A DNA stretch of 64,000 nt from Streptomyces canus (GCF_001514145.1 NZ_KQ948681.1:39328-103327); one strand, 5' to 3'. Positions 8,481 through 17,381 are shown, counted from the first letter of the stretch. Numbers and translations are program-made. The notes: a model not told the origin generated them from the sequence alone.

Positions 8481-9029
8481 TCAGTTGTTCGTTGTGGCGC
8501 TGGTCGCGACGGAGCGGCCCAGTTCGGTCAGATAGGGGCGGCGCGGTGGGCGCCCGACGCCGGTGTCGCCGTCGTCCGGATAGCTGTTGCCGTCGTCGTC
8601 CAGGAAGTGCACGAGACGGAATTTCGCGAGCTTGGCGTAGGTCTGCCAGGCGACCTTGGACGGGAGCAGCCCGTCCGGCTCCGCGCTGGTGAGAGCCCTT
8701 CGCTGAGAATCGCTGAGCAGCGCGAGGAAGCCGGTGTGGGTGATGACGTACCGCCGGGCGCCCGGCACGTCCCCGCCAGCCGACGCGTACGTGCCCCCTG
8801 CGGAACCGGCGTAGGGGTGCCGCCTTCCAGCCGCGCTCTGGTCCGTTGCGCTGGGTTGCCCGGCCGACTCCTGGGCTGGGATCAGGCCCTCGGGTGCGGG
8901 CCGTGCGAAGCCGTTGGACAGGGTCTGTTGGAGGACGTCCTCGCGGATGCGGATCGGCAGGAGACCCTGCGGATGTTCGGCGGCCGCGGTCAGATGTCGG
9001 CCGGCGGCGCCGGCGAGCTGTGAAGACAT
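8481..9029 (-). CDS. Hypothetical protein
   Basis: 182 residues from ATG 9029 (AAAGGG ahead). The second half has ARRYVITHTGFLALLSDSQRRAL and later YLTELGRSVA, both reminiscent of a winged-helix 'T..G' ending, so a DNA-binding domain of about 90 residues is possible. The first half is low in structure signals. Family not recognised. Confidence 0.7.
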   Translation of the reverse strand: MSSQLAGAAGRHLTAAAEHPQGLLPIRIREDVLQQTLSNGFARPAPEGLIPAQESAGQPSATDQSAAGRRHPYAGSAGGTYASAGGDVPGARRYVITHTGFLALLSDSQRRALTSAEPDGLLPSKVAWQTYAKLAKFRLVHFLDDDGNSYPDDGDTGVGRPPRRPYLTELGRSVATSATTNN

Positions 9030-9186
9030 GAGGGATTCCCTTTCATCCGGGGAGCGGGTCGGCCGCGCCGGCAGACGCGGCGGCGATGACCTACGGGAGC
9101 TAGTCGGCGATCAGCTCGTCGAGCACGTCAGCGAGGGGAGGAAGGGCGGCCGCGTCCTGGACCCGCAGTTCGGGGCACGAGAAGGG

Positions 9187-9609
9187 TCAGCGCAGCTTCA
9201 GCCGGTCACAGAAGTGCCGTCCGACGTAGCCTTCCGGAACTCGGGCTCCGGCCCGCCATGCGTCGGTGAGGACGGCGTTCAGGGTGCGCTTGTCGTCGTC
9301 GGCGTGCGGGCCCAGATGCGGGCGGGTGACCCGCTTGGGGAGCCTGGAGAGCGGCCATTCGCCGATCCGGTGGGGCGGGAAGACGGTCCTTCCCCGCCTG
9401 ATGGGGCCCTCGTGCCGGTGCCCCTTGGCGGTGTGGACGGAGCCGATGCGGGCGATCCCGCCGCCCGAATTCACCCTGACGTACGCGGCCTCGGGGTACA
9501 GCTCGGCGAGGAGCGCGCGGACGGTGCCGAGCACCGCCTCGGCGCTCTGTCGGGCTGCCGCACGAGCGGCATCCATCTCGCTGAGGGCATCGGTCTGCAC
9601 GTCGTCCAC
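9187..9609 (-). CDS. Hypothetical protein
   Basis: 140 residues. I chose GTG 9609 because GGAGAA lies eight bases ahead; an upstream start at 9657 has no such site. First gene after the family-1 promoter at 9720-9748. It has an Ala-rich helix, then a basic region (AKGHRHEGPIRRGRTVFPPHR) and an end GYVGRHFCDRLKLR. Function unknown. Confidence 0.65.
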   Translation of the reverse strand: MDDVQTDALSEMDAARAAARQSAEAVLGTVRALLAELYPEAAYVRVNSGGGIARIGSVHTAKGHRHEGPIRRGRTVFPPHRIGEWPLSRLPKRVTRPHLGPHADDDKRTLNAVLTDAWRAGARVPEGYVGRHFCDRLKLR

Positions 9610-9719
9610 GGTCGGGTTCTCCGTTCGCTGCGGGAGTCCTGGGGCCACCGGCAGCAAGTCGTTGGTGATGGTCGGAAGCTCATCGGGGGCGAGGGCCCAC
9701 GTCGAGACCCGGTGACATC

Positions 9720-9748
9720 ACGCTACACCCATAAAAAGAATTAAACAA
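9720..9748 (-). promoter_or_regulatory. Family-1 accessory promoter, copy 3
   Basis: TTGTTT (9748-9743), 17-base spacer beginning AATTCTTTTT, TAGCGT (9725-9720). The upstream gene ends inside it: the codons GTT TAA (Val, stop) occupy part of the upstream box and first spacer bases. It leads the unit 9609 to 6706. Confidence 0.85.
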
Positions 9749-10538
9749 TCTCACTTGTGGAGATAGTGAGTGCCCCGCCTTGTGCGGCCGCGGGCTTGTA
9801 CCCGTAGTGGATGAGCAAGGCCTTACACAGCGATCGGACACCGCCCTCCTCCCAGGGGCCGGGGCGTTGCCCGGACTCGGGCAACCCGGCGGGCGCCTGC
9901 CAGGACACGCTGACCTCGGGTCCGTGTGCCCCGACGGTGACACCGCTGTCTGCCGACTCGTTTCCGCCGGCCGTACGGACGTGGCGGGCGAGCATGCGCT
10001 GGATGTCACCTGCGAGTTCACGGGCCGCCGAGGTGCCCTCGCGCAGGGACTGAGTGAGCCGCTGGGTCTCCTGGTCGCTGATGGGGTGGAACACCATGCT
10101 GCCGGCTGCCCCGCCGAGAATCACGACGGTGTCCTGCTCGCCGTGAAGCACCTTGGCCTTCCCGGCCGTGACGGCGAGTCTGCGAAGGTCGGCACCGGTC
10201 AGGGGCTGCCGCTGCCCATGAGTGGGGCCGGCATGGCCGATGGCGAGAGCGCGGTAGTGCTCGGCGCGCACGACGGCCTGGGCGTGGCGGGCGTCCTCAA
10301 GCCGACTGGCAAGTTCGTTCCTTCCGGGTCCGGTCGACGCCGCGTACGCGTCCAGACGCCGCACGACCTCCTCGGCTAAGCCCGCCTGGAGGCCGGGGCC
10401 GGCGTGCTCGCATTCCGCCTCCGCGGAACGGCAGATCCAGTCGATCACCTGCGGCAGGTACGGAGCGCGGAACGGCCGCGCAACCGCCAGGGCGAGCAAT
10501 TCCTCGGCGGTCGTCACGGACGTGGCGAGAATCGGCAT
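9741..10538 (-). CDS. Hypothetical helical protein
   Basis: 265 residues with ATG 10538 (GGAGCCCGTT ahead); a start at 10574 is possible but has a poor ribosome site. Mostly helical, with a VVILGGAAGSMVFHPIS strand-turn region in the middle. No membrane segment. The last codons and the stop lie inside family-1 promoter copy 3. Family not recognised. Confidence 0.75.
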   Translation of the reverse strand: MPILATSVTTAEELLALAVARPFRAPYLPQVIDWICRSAEAECEHAGPGLQAGLAEEVVRRLDAYAASTGPGRNELASRLEDARHAQAVVRAEHYRALAIGHAGPTHGQRQPLTGADLRRLAVTAGKAKVLHGEQDTVVILGGAAGSMVFHPISDQETQRLTQSLREGTSAARELAGDIQRMLARHVRTAGGNESADSGVTVGAHGPEVSVSWQAPAGLPESGQRPGPWEEGGVRSLCKALLIHYGYKPAAAQGGALTISTSEIV

Positions 10539-10619
10539 AACGGGCTCCGGAAGCCTGCGCGCTGCGGTGGCCATCAGGGGGTACCCAGCGCGACGACAAT
10601 GTCGGTTGAGGCGTGCGGG

Positions 10620-11189
10620 TCAGCGAGAGATGAGGTGCCGAGCGTCGATCAGCTCCCCGCCCGAGATCTTCTCCAGACTGGTCCATCGGGCACATAGCGC
10701 CATCACGTCCTCGGAGCCGTCTGAAAGCCGGACGCGGACCGGGTCGTGGGCGAAAGTCCGGGCGAGAAAGAAAGTGCTCGCGCGCTCCTCGGAGATCAGG
10801 GGCGAAGTCGGCTCGGCGGTGCTGGTCTTTCGGTATCGGGCGTTCGGTGAGAGCAGGAACGGGCACCCCGCGACTGGGTGGGTGGCGGCGAAAAGCGCGC
10901 ACTCGACGCACATCGGGGGATCCACGGTCAGGTGGCTCTCCACCACCTGCGGCCCTCCGATCACCGCCCTGACCAGCTGAAGAGGACGGCTGCAGATCCC
11001 GCAGAGCTGCTCGATGATGGCCTTGGCCCTCCGGGAACCGTCGAGGTCGGAGAAGTCCGGGACCCCGTCGTCGCCGATGGAGGTGACGAAGGTGATCGGA
11101 TAGCCGCGGCGGTCCCTGGGAAGCGCGGCGATCTGTGGCGGCAGCTGCGCGGCCAAACGGCGTGCGATGGCGTCCGTGTCGGGGGCCAT
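10620..11189 (-). CDS. Cysteine-motif protein, paralogue of 11299-11913
   Basis: 189 residues from ATG 11189 (AAGGAGTTGTTCC ahead). CGICSRPLQ near residue 63 and PPMCVECALFAATHPVAGCPFLL near 91 resemble the pattern in the upstream 204-residue protein (CGLCTRSI, then EPPLHELCAAYALKVCPVL), so the two look like diverged duplicates, each with two cysteine pairs able to bind zinc. Function unknown. Confidence 0.8.
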   Translation of the reverse strand: MAPDTDAIARRLAAQLPPQIAALPRDRRGYPITFVTSIGDDGVPDFSDLDGSRRAKAIIEQLCGICSRPLQLVRAVIGGPQVVESHLTVDPPMCVECALFAATHPVAGCPFLLSPNARYRKTSTAEPTSPLISEERASTFFLARTFAHDPVRVRLSDGSEDVMALCARWTSLEKISGGELIDARHLISR

Positions 11190-11298
11190 GGAACAACTCC
11201 TTCAGGTACGAGGACGAGAGGCGTGAGCAGGGCCGCGCCCAGCAACTGCCGGTCGCAGGCGGGGAGGACGGAGGGGGTGTCCGGGGGCAGGGAGATCC

Positions 11299-11913
11299 TC
11301 AGGCCGGCAACTGCGGCGCGCGCTCGGCCAGCCACACTGGGGCGGGCAGACGCTCAGGGTCGTGCGGGACGGCGAGGAAGAACTCCAGGACTCCCAGGTA
11401 CGGGGCGAACGGGTGCCCGAAGGGGAACGTGGAGCGCCGCAGTGCGCGCTCGTCCGTCATGTCCGTGATCCGGTCCTCCGCCAGGGCGTACGACTGGGTG
11501 AGCGCGACTTCTGTACGTTCGCCGTTCGCGTGCAGTACCGGGCACACCTTCAGAGCGTAGGCGGCGCAGAGTTCATGGAGCGGCGGCTCCAGGTAGTACC
11601 GGGCGTTGGTCTCGCCGATGAAGACCAGCTGGGCCGTGGGATCGATGGACCGAGTGCACAGGCCGCACTTCCGCTGGAGCATGAACTCCCGCTGCCGTAC
11701 TGGACATTGCTCACCGAACTTCGGTGTACCGCGCCCTGGCGTGCACTGGCAGGTGAGGTGCCCGCCCCACTCGTGGTCCTGGGCAACGAGGAGCGAACCG
11801 TCGTCGTCGGCCTCGTACCAGGCGATATTGCCGGGAACTGGACGCCCGGCACTGTTGCGGGGGAGTCGGGCGACATCAAAAGGCATGGGGATGCTGCGCC
11901 ACGAGGGCGTCAT
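11299..11913 (-). CDS. Cysteine-motif protein, paralogue of 10620-11189
   Basis: 204 residues from ATG 11913 (GGAGTGACCG ahead). Cysteines at CQCTP, QCPVR, CGLC, ELC and VCPVL suggest one or two zinc sites. First gene after family-1 promoter copy 4. It shares its motif order with the next gene. No enzyme motif seen. Confidence 0.8.
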   Translation of the reverse strand: MTPSWRSIPMPFDVARLPRNSAGRPVPGNIAWYEADDDGSLLVAQDHEWGGHLTCQCTPGRGTPKFGEQCPVRQREFMLQRKCGLCTRSIDPTAQLVFIGETNARYYLEPPLHELCAAYALKVCPVLHANGERTEVALTQSYALAEDRITDMTDERALRRSTFPFGHPFAPYLGVLEFFLAVPHDPERLPAPVWLAERAPQLPA

Positions 11914-12082
11914 CGGTCACTCCAGTGAGGAATCAGAGGGCTGGAAAGGGCATTCGGGGCCAACGGGGCCCTGAGAGCGGGCTGTTGACGCCGTCAGTGA
12001 TGGGAACGGTGCAAGGCGGAGCGCGGCTGGTGGTGCTCCTGCCTCGCGCATCCCGTCGCGGCCGCTTGCCGCAACAAGGGAC

Positions 12083-12111
12083 ACGATACACATGGAAAAA
12101 TAGTTAAGCAA
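12083..12111 (-). promoter_or_regulatory. Family-1 accessory promoter, copy 4
   Basis: TTGCTT (12111-12106), 17-base spacer AACTATTTTTCC..., TATCGT (12088-12083). It reads leftwards into 11913 and is divergent from the gene at 12312. Confidence 0.8.
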
Positions 12112-12311
12112 TATTGACGGGCTGGCTTCGGCATGTCAGGCTGTTAACACGAAGCCGGGATTCCAGCAGTTCAGGGCGGCGCGGGCCAAGCCCGCCCCCT
12201 TACACCCCGGCCACCGACGCTCGCACCTACCGCGAGCCCACGGCCCAGCAGCTCTCCACATCCAGCCGTACCCCCTGGCGCACTCGCCGGCCCCCTCGTG
12301 AGGAGACCCGT

Positions 12312-13916
12312 ATGTCCCGTGTCCGTCCCGCCCACCACACCGAGCCCCTCTGGACGCTGGCTCCGCGTCTTGACGCGCTGAGCACCGACCGGGCCGCCGG
12401 TGTCCTCCTAGGCGCGGCAGTGGGCGACGCCCTCGGCGTGCCTTACGAGTTCAAACCCCGCCTCCGCGACGACCAGCAGCCACGGATGATCGGCGGCGGC
12501 CTCGGCCCTTACGCCCCCGGCGAGTACTCCGACGACACGCAGATGCACACGTGCATCGCCGAAGTCGCGGCCACCGGACGGGACTTGCGCGATGCGGAAG
12601 CGCTCGACGCGATCGCCGCCAACTTCCTCGGCTGGATCAGCGGCGGCGCGAGCGACGTCGGATCCCAGACCCGGTCCGTCCTCCGCGCCGCTCGCCAGGG
12701 CCAGGGAGCCCCCGGGGCCGCCATGCTGGAGGCCTCGCGCCGCTTCACCGCCACCCACGCCCGCAGCGCCGGAAACGGCAGCCTCATGCGCACGGGCATC
12801 GTGGCCCTGGCGTACCTCGACGACCCCCAAGCCATGGCGGAGGCTGCCGCGACCGTCAGCGAACTCACTCACGCCGACCCGGACTGCCTCGACGCCTGTG
12901 TCCTGTGGTGCTCCGGCATCCGCGCGGCCGTGCTGCACGGCACCTTCGACGGCGTCCGGGAAGGGCTGGAACTCCTGCCCGAGGACCGGCGGCGGATGTG
13001 GGCGGCCCGGCTGGACGAGGCGGAGGCCAACCCGCCGCATCACTTCACCCACAACGGCTGGGTGGTGCACGCCCTCCAGGCCGCATGGTCCGCGATCACC
13101 CGCACCGCCGTCCCCGAACTGAGTCCTACCGATGGCAGCTTCCCGGCCGAGCACTTCCGCCTCGCCCTGGAGGCGGCCGTGCGGGCCGGGACCGACACGG
13201 ACACCGTGGCCGCGATCGCGGGGGCGCTGCTCGGCGCCCGGTGGGGCTGCTCGGCGATCCCGCTGGAGTGGCAGCAGGCCGTCAACGGCTGGCCCCACAA
13301 CACCGCACCCGATCTCGTCCGGCTTGCCGTCCTCACTGCCCAGGATGGCCAGGAAGACTCCGACGGCTGGCCCTTGGCGCCGCGCGTGCCCGCCCCGCCC
13401 GCTTCCCGCCGGGCCCGGGCCGTGCTGCATCCGGACGACCCGGGCCTGTGGCTCGGCAACCTGGCTGTGACCGCCTACGAGGGCCCCGCTCCGGTGGACG
13501 CCGTGGTGTCCCTGTGCCGGGTCGGCACCGGCCCGATCCTCATGGACACGGACGTCGAGCACCACCGTGTATGGCTGGTCGACAAGGACGGCCAGAACGC
13601 CAACCTCCACTACGCCATGGACCAGGCGGCCCGGGAGGTTCTGAGACTGCGCCGTGAGGGCAAGCGTGTGCTGCTGCACTGCGTGGCGGGCGAGAGCCGC
13701 ACTCCCGCCATCGCGGCGATCTACAGCTTCCTGGCGTACGGCACCGATCCGGGCGCGGCGCTGCACGACCTTCACCGCAAGATGCGAGGACGGTGGCGGC
13801 TTCCGGCGCACGTGGAGATGTACGACGCGGTGTACGAACTGACCACCGGCGACGTCCCGCCGCACAAGCCGCGAAAGAGGTCCTGGAGGTCCATGGTGGC
13901 GCCCTGGACTTCGTGA
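12312..13916 (+). CDS. ADP-ribosylglycohydrolase fused to a dual-specificity phosphatase
   Basis: 534 residues; ATG 12312 has GAGGAGACCCGT ahead. The N-terminal 310 residues carry the ARH/DraG signatures: GAAVGDALGVPYEF near residue 34, YSDDTQM near 72, GNGSLMR and AGALLGARWG, so the metal-binding residues appear intact. After a linker, the C-terminal 140 residues end in a phosphatase domain with HCVAGESRT near 456, which matches HCxxGxxR(S/T). Expected role: removal of ADP-ribose from a target plus dephosphorylation, or a two-step clean-up of modified molecules. It is the only rightward gene in the left 48 kb. Confidence 0.9.
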   Translation: MSRVRPAHHTEPLWTLAPRLDALSTDRAAGVLLGAAVGDALGVPYEFKPRLRDDQQPRMIGGGLGPYAPGEYSDDTQMHTCIAEVAATGRDLRDAEALDAIAANFLGWISGGASDVGSQTRSVLRAARQGQGAPGAAMLEASRRFTATHARSAGNGSLMRTGIVALAYLDDPQAMAEAAATVSELTHADPDCLDACVLWCSGIRAAVLHGTFDGVREGLELLPEDRRRMWAARLDEAEANPPHHFTHNGWVVHALQAAWSAITRTAVPELSPTDGSFPAEHFRLALEAAVRAGTDTDTVAAIAGALLGARWGCSAIPLEWQQAVNGWPHNTAPDLVRLAVLTAQDGQEDSDGWPLAPRVPAPPASRRARAVLHPDDPGLWLGNLAVTAYEGPAPVDAVVSLCRVGTGPILMDTDVEHHRVWLVDKDGQNANLHYAMDQAAREVLRLRREGKRVLLHCVAGESRTPAIAAIYSFLAYGTDPGAALHDLHRKMRGRWRLPAHVEMYDAVYELTTGDVPPHKPRKRSWRSMVAPWTS

Positions 13917-13927
13917 TCCGGAGTCAG

Positions 13928-13985
13928 CACAGCGGTGCGGGCCTGCCCAGAAGCGAGTCTTCTCGGGCAGGCCCGCACCGCTGTG
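13928..13985. terminator. Bidirectional terminator
   Basis: Perfect 21-base arms (13928-13948 and 13965-13985) with an inner AGAAG/CTTCT pairing. It separates the convergent genes ending at 13916 and 14010. Confidence 0.85.
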
Positions 13986-14009
13986 TGCTCAGCCGCAGGG
14001 GCAGCTGGT

Positions 14010-14723
14010 CTAGCGCCGGCGGCCCTTACGACGTTTCGCGAGATCGTCGTAGATCGTTTTCCGGAGCCACATTTCCTTGAGCACGGGCGGCTTCTTGCGG
14101 TCGCCGGGGCGCCGATCCGGTGGAGGAACCTGCCCGCGGTTTTTGTAGGAGTGCATCGTGGAACGGGCGACGGGCTTCCCGCGCGTCGCGTTGCCCATGA
14201 TCTCGCGGTATTCGTCGATGTCGAGCAGGTCGCCCGGATTCCCCTCCGGCGGCGGCTTCACCCACACCGGGCCTGCCCCGGTGTACTCCGCCCAGGCCTG
14301 AGGGCGCTTCTTCTGCACCCAGTCGTCGACCTCTGTTGCGTCCCACAGGCCGTCGTCACCGGCCGCAGGGAAGCCTTCGGCTTTCATCCAGTGCCCAATC
14401 CCCGACTCGGTCATGCGGTACCGCTGCGCGAGACCGTCCTTGCCCAGTCTTGTCGCTCCGGCAGCACTCTCCGGTTGCTCCTCGGCCTCGTCCGCTTCCT
14501 CAGCAGAGGAAGCCGTGTCCGGTTCGGCCGGCGCCGGTGTATGTCCCGGCCAGGACTGCGGGCGGTTGTGGCGCACCCAGGTGTCCACCTGCTGCGCATC
14601 CCAGCCGCCCCCCGCCAAGGGGGAGGGGAAGTTGAGCAGTCCTGTCCAGTTGTCCACCGTCCGGGGCGTCACGTCGTAAGTGGCGCAGATGCCAGCATGG
14701 TCGATCTTGCCGCTCCTGGTCAT
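14010..14723 (-). CDS. Repeated helix-turn-helix-like protein, shorter member
   Basis: 237 residues; ATG 14723 overlaps the stop of the upstream gene (ATGA). Two similar units, ICATYDVTPRTVDNWTG and GLAQRYRMTESGIGHWMK, are each followed by a W-D-x-x-x-V-D-x-W-V motif as in excisionase/MerR-like wings. A third unit (LLDIDEYREIMG to LRKTIYDDLAKR) resembles the repeats of the upstream protein. Probably a DNA-binding protein that contacts several sites. The end is strongly basic. Confidence 0.8.
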   Translation of the reverse strand: MTRSGKIDHAGICATYDVTPRTVDNWTGLLNFPSPLAGGGWDAQQVDTWVRHNRPQSWPGHTPAPAEPDTASSAEEADEAEEQPESAAGATRLGKDGLAQRYRMTESGIGHWMKAEGFPAAGDDGLWDATEVDDWVQKKRPQAWAEYTGAGPVWVKPPPEGNPGDLLDIDEYREIMGNATRGKPVARSTMHSYKNRGQVPPPDRRPGDRKKPPVLKEMWLRKTIYDDLAKRRKGRRR

Positions 14724-15841
14724 CCGCGGCTCTCCCCTCGGGCCACCTTGGAGCCGCGGGGCCGGCCCGTGGCCGGACGCCGGACAAAGCGGTACGCGGT
14801 GGACCGGTACCACATCGGCTCGTCGACGGCCGGTTCCTCGCCGTCGCCGGGGACCCGGTCGGGCCGCGGCATCCGCCCGTCCGACTGGTAGACCTGCAGC
14901 GTCGAGGCCTTCGGTGCCGGCCGGCCGCGGGCTGCGGTGTCGATCGCCCGGATCTGCTCGAGCGTCAGCAGGTCCTCCTCGTCACCGCCCGGCAGCTCGA
15001 GATCGTCACGCAGCCCTCCGGTCGCCTGGGCCTTCCGCTCGGAACCAGCCTGCTCCGCGCCGGACGTGCCCGTGCGGCGGGTGGCCGGCCTGGACCGGAT
15101 GAAGCCGTACGCGGTGGACCGGTACCACATCGGCTCGTCGACGGCCGGTTCCTCGCCGTCGCCGGGGACCCGGTCGGGCCGCGGCATCCGCCCGTCCCGC
15201 TGGTAGATCTTCAACGTCGCGGGCTGTGGTGCTGGCCGGCCGCGGGCTGCGGTGTCGATCGCCCGGATCTGCTCGAGCGTCAGGAGGTCCTGGTCGTCAC
15301 CGCCCGGCAGCTCGAGATCGCCAGCCGCCTGCGGCTGCTGCTCGGAAGCGGGCTGCTCCCCGACCGTCGTCTGGCGGCGGGTCCTGCGTGGCCGATTGAG
15401 GTACGCATAGGCGGTCGACCGGAACCACCTGTCCTCGTTGACTTCGGGTTTTTGCCCGTCGCCCGCCTTGCGGTCCGGCCTCGCCAGGGTCCCCTTGGAG
15501 ATATATGTCCGCAGGGTCCGTACGTCGGTCGCATCGCGGTGGAAGGCCCGCCCCTCGAGCTCGCCGATCCGCTGCAGGGTCAGCAAGTCGCGAGCGTCGC
15601 CGGCCGGCAGGCCCAACGGATTGCGCCCCTTCTGCCCCTTGATCCATACGCCCGGAAAATTCTTACGCAGCCACTCGTCCACCTCGTCCTCGTCGTACAC
15701 GTCCGCCTTGCCGGCCCGGTCGACTGGATCCGGGAAGCTCTCCTCGCCGGTCCACTTGTAGGCGGTGTCCCGGTGTACGTCATACCGCTCGCTGATGAGG
15801 GTGACGTTCGTGTGCTTCTGTTCGGAACCTTCAGGAATCAT
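14720..15841 (-). CDS. Repeated helix-turn-helix-like protein, longer member
   Basis: 373 residues; ATG 15841 has GGAGACGTC ahead. One excisionase-like unit (ISERYDVHRDTAYKWTG ... VDEWLRKNFPG) is followed by three copies of a ~100-residue unit that begins LLTLEQI or LLTLQRI and ends RSTAYGFIR or similar. The last two are nearly identical. Each unit has a helix, a turn and a PDRVPGDGEEPAVDE segment. Probably a multi-site DNA-binding protein acting with the coupled gene at 14010. It is under family-1 promoter copy 5. Confidence 0.8.
   Translation of the reverse strand: MIPEGSEQKHTNVTLISERYDVHRDTAYKWTGEESFPDPVDRAGKADVYDEDEVDEWLRKNFPGVWIKGQKGRNPLGLPAGDARDLLTLQRIGELEGRAFHRDATDVRTLRTYISKGTLARPDRKAGDGQKPEVNEDRWFRSTAYAYLNRPRRTRRQTTVGEQPASEQQPQAAGDLELPGGDDQDLLTLEQIRAIDTAARGRPAPQPATLKIYQRDGRMPRPDRVPGDGEEPAVDEPMWYRSTAYGFIRSRPATRRTGTSGAEQAGSERKAQATGGLRDDLELPGGDEEDLLTLEQIRAIDTAARGRPAPKASTLQVYQSDGRMPRPDRVPGDGEEPAVDEPMWYRSTAYRFVRRPATGRPRGSKVARGESRG
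14785..15320 (-). repeat. 315-base internal direct duplication
   Basis: The same run of bases recurs at a 315-base offset (for example GGACCGGTACCACATC at 14801 and 15116). This gives two almost identical 105-residue units in the protein, so the duplication is recent. Confidence 0.8.
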
Positions 15842-15988
15842 GACGTCTCCAAGGGCCGGCGCGGCCTTCTCCAGGGTTGCCGGCCGCCGTACAGCGGGGG
15901 CGTATTCTCGTGGTCCCGGCCGGCGGAGCTTGCCAGGGTCGTGCGGGCGGTGCGAGTGGTGTGGCCGCAGGGGCCCCACCAACAGAGC

Positions 15989-16017
15989 AAGGTACATAGA
16001 AAAATAGAATTGTGCAA
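15989..16017 (-). promoter_or_regulatory. Family-1 accessory promoter, copy 5
   Basis: TTGCAC (16017-16012), 17-base spacer AATTCTATTTTT..., TACCTT (15994-15989). The most divergent copy. It leads the two repeated-HTH genes. Confidence 0.7.
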
Positions 16018-16061
16018 TCCTCTCGGGTGTGTCGGGCGGTATCCGCGCGCCGCCGGCACGC

Positions 16062-16104
16062 CATCGTGGGCTGCGGCGGTCACACACCGCCGAAGCCCAC
16101 GATG
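16062..16104 (-). terminator. Terminator-like hairpin
   Basis: 19-base arms (16062-16080 and 16086-16104) with one mismatch and a 5-base loop, 40 bases beyond the GP88-like stop. Confidence 0.7.
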
Positions 16105-16144
16105 ACGTGCATGCCAAGTACTTCCACCCGAGGGGGCTGCCGCC

Positions 16145-16924
16145 TCAACCCGCCGGGGTCAGGACGGGGCAAGCCTCCGCTTTCTTCGCTGCCCGCTGCT
16201 TCCTGGCCTCCCGCTCCGCGTCCAACTTCCGCTGCAGACTGCCGAAGGTCTCCAGCCCCTGGCGTTTGAGCAGATGCTTGATGGGGTTCGCCGGGATCCC
16301 TACACGCTCGGGCCCCAGCACGGCCAGCAGATCGGATTCAGTCTGGTCCGAGTAGCCGGCGGCCTCAAGCGCCTCGACGTTGTGGAAGACCTCGGCGTGC
16401 CGCTCCGATTCAAGATCAAGCATGTAGTCCTCAGTGCCGCCGAGGCTGTAGCACCACAGGAAGTTCCCGGGCGGGCCGGGCTCCACCAGCCGACGGAAGC
16501 GGCTGACGGCCTTGGTGTAGCAGTAGAACCGCACTCCATCGGGGGCACTCCGCATGATGCGGAGCCAGGCAGCGAGGTAGTCGTCACTGAAGAAGTCGCC
16601 GCTGTCGTGCAGCCGGATCCATTTGCCCTGGTAGCGCTTGTGCTTGAGCTCCTCGGACATCTGCTGTTCCCACTCATCGAGCGTGTCCAGGATCATCTTC
16701 AGATTCCGTTCATGGGCCTCGAGCACATTGCGGAATCGGTAGGTACCGGTCCGGGCGTAGCACAACCGCGCGCACGCCCCGGCCTCCGGGCACGTGTTGT
16801 ACGTCCGCCCGTCGTCGAGGCGCCCCGCGAAGGCCGGCAACGGCCAGTTGAAGATGCCTTCCTGGCGGAGCTGCCGGTTCTGGGTGAGCAGCCACTTGCG
16901 GGGTCCGGACTTGGTGTCGGTCAT
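16145..16924 (-). CDS. GP88 family (phage gene product 88-like) protein
   Basis: 259 residues; ATG 16924 has GGAGTGAACCCTG ahead. CPEAGACARLCYARTGTYRF near residue 45 and WIRLHDSGDFFSDDYLAAWLRIM near 102 followed by VRFYCYTKAVSRF match the pattern I know from the phage-derived GP88 family. The three close cysteines (C-x5-C-x3-C) suggest a metal or iron-sulfur site. Role unknown; homologues are common in actinophages and plasmids. It follows the 146-residue gene by 16 bases. Confidence 0.8.
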   Translation of the reverse strand: MTDTKSGPRKWLLTQNRQLRQEGIFNWPLPAFAGRLDDGRTYNTCPEAGACARLCYARTGTYRFRNVLEAHERNLKMILDTLDEWEQQMSEELKHKRYQGKWIRLHDSGDFFSDDYLAAWLRIMRSAPDGVRFYCYTKAVSRFRRLVEPGPPGNFLWCYSLGGTEDYMLDLESERHAEVFHNVEALEAAGYSDQTESDLLAVLGPERVGIPANPIKHLLKRQGLETFGSLQRKLDAEREARKQRAAKKAEACPVLTPAG

Positions 16925-16940
16925 CAGGGTTCACTCCAGG

Positions 16941-17381
16941 TCAGCTGTCGGTGTCGGAAGAAGGCGAAGCGGAGGCGGGAGGCTTCAGGCCGGGGCACCC
17001 CTCGTGGATGGCGGTGCACGCGTGGACCCCGAGAGCGGTGACACCTCCTTCGGCCCGGGCCAGGAGCGCGAACGCCCTGGCCAGCGCAGTGCGGGAGGAC
17101 CGGCGGTGTTTGCCGCCGAACTGCAAGTCGTCGCCGTGGTTGGCGATCTGCTCCAGTGCCGCGTCCCGGGCCTGATTGATCTGTTCGTCCGTGGCCGACG
17201 CCAATTCCGCGATGAACAGAGGGATGAGGCCGGCAAGGAAGTCGGCCAAACGCTCGGGGAAGGCGCCGGTCCAGGGGGCGTGTTCGTAGTGCGGCTGCTG
17301 GTTCGGAATGGGAACCCGGACGACACGATCGAACGGGCCGTGGGAGGTGGAAGGTGCGCTGCCGGGCGGGTCGTTGTGCAC
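16941..17381 (-). CDS. Hypothetical helical protein
   Basis: 146 residues. The start (GTG 17381) is uncertain: no clear ribosome site precedes it and a long hairpin lies just upstream. The middle is helical (ERLADFLAGLIPLFIAELASATDEQINQARDAALEQI), and a C-terminal ACTAIHEGCPG could hold a cysteine pair. No family recognised. Likely co-transcribed with the GP88-like gene. Confidence 0.6.
   Translation of the reverse strand: MHNDPPGSAPSTSHGPFDRVVRVPIPNQQPHYEHAPWTGAFPERLADFLAGLIPLFIAELASATDEQINQARDAALEQIANHGDDLQFGGKHRRSSRTALARAFALLARAEGGVTALGVHACTAIHEGCPGLKPPASASPSSDTDS

Noticed and set aside
8530..8560. Extra family-2 half site (ATAGGGGCGG)
   Set aside because: No GTGTGACA at the required 15-base distance.
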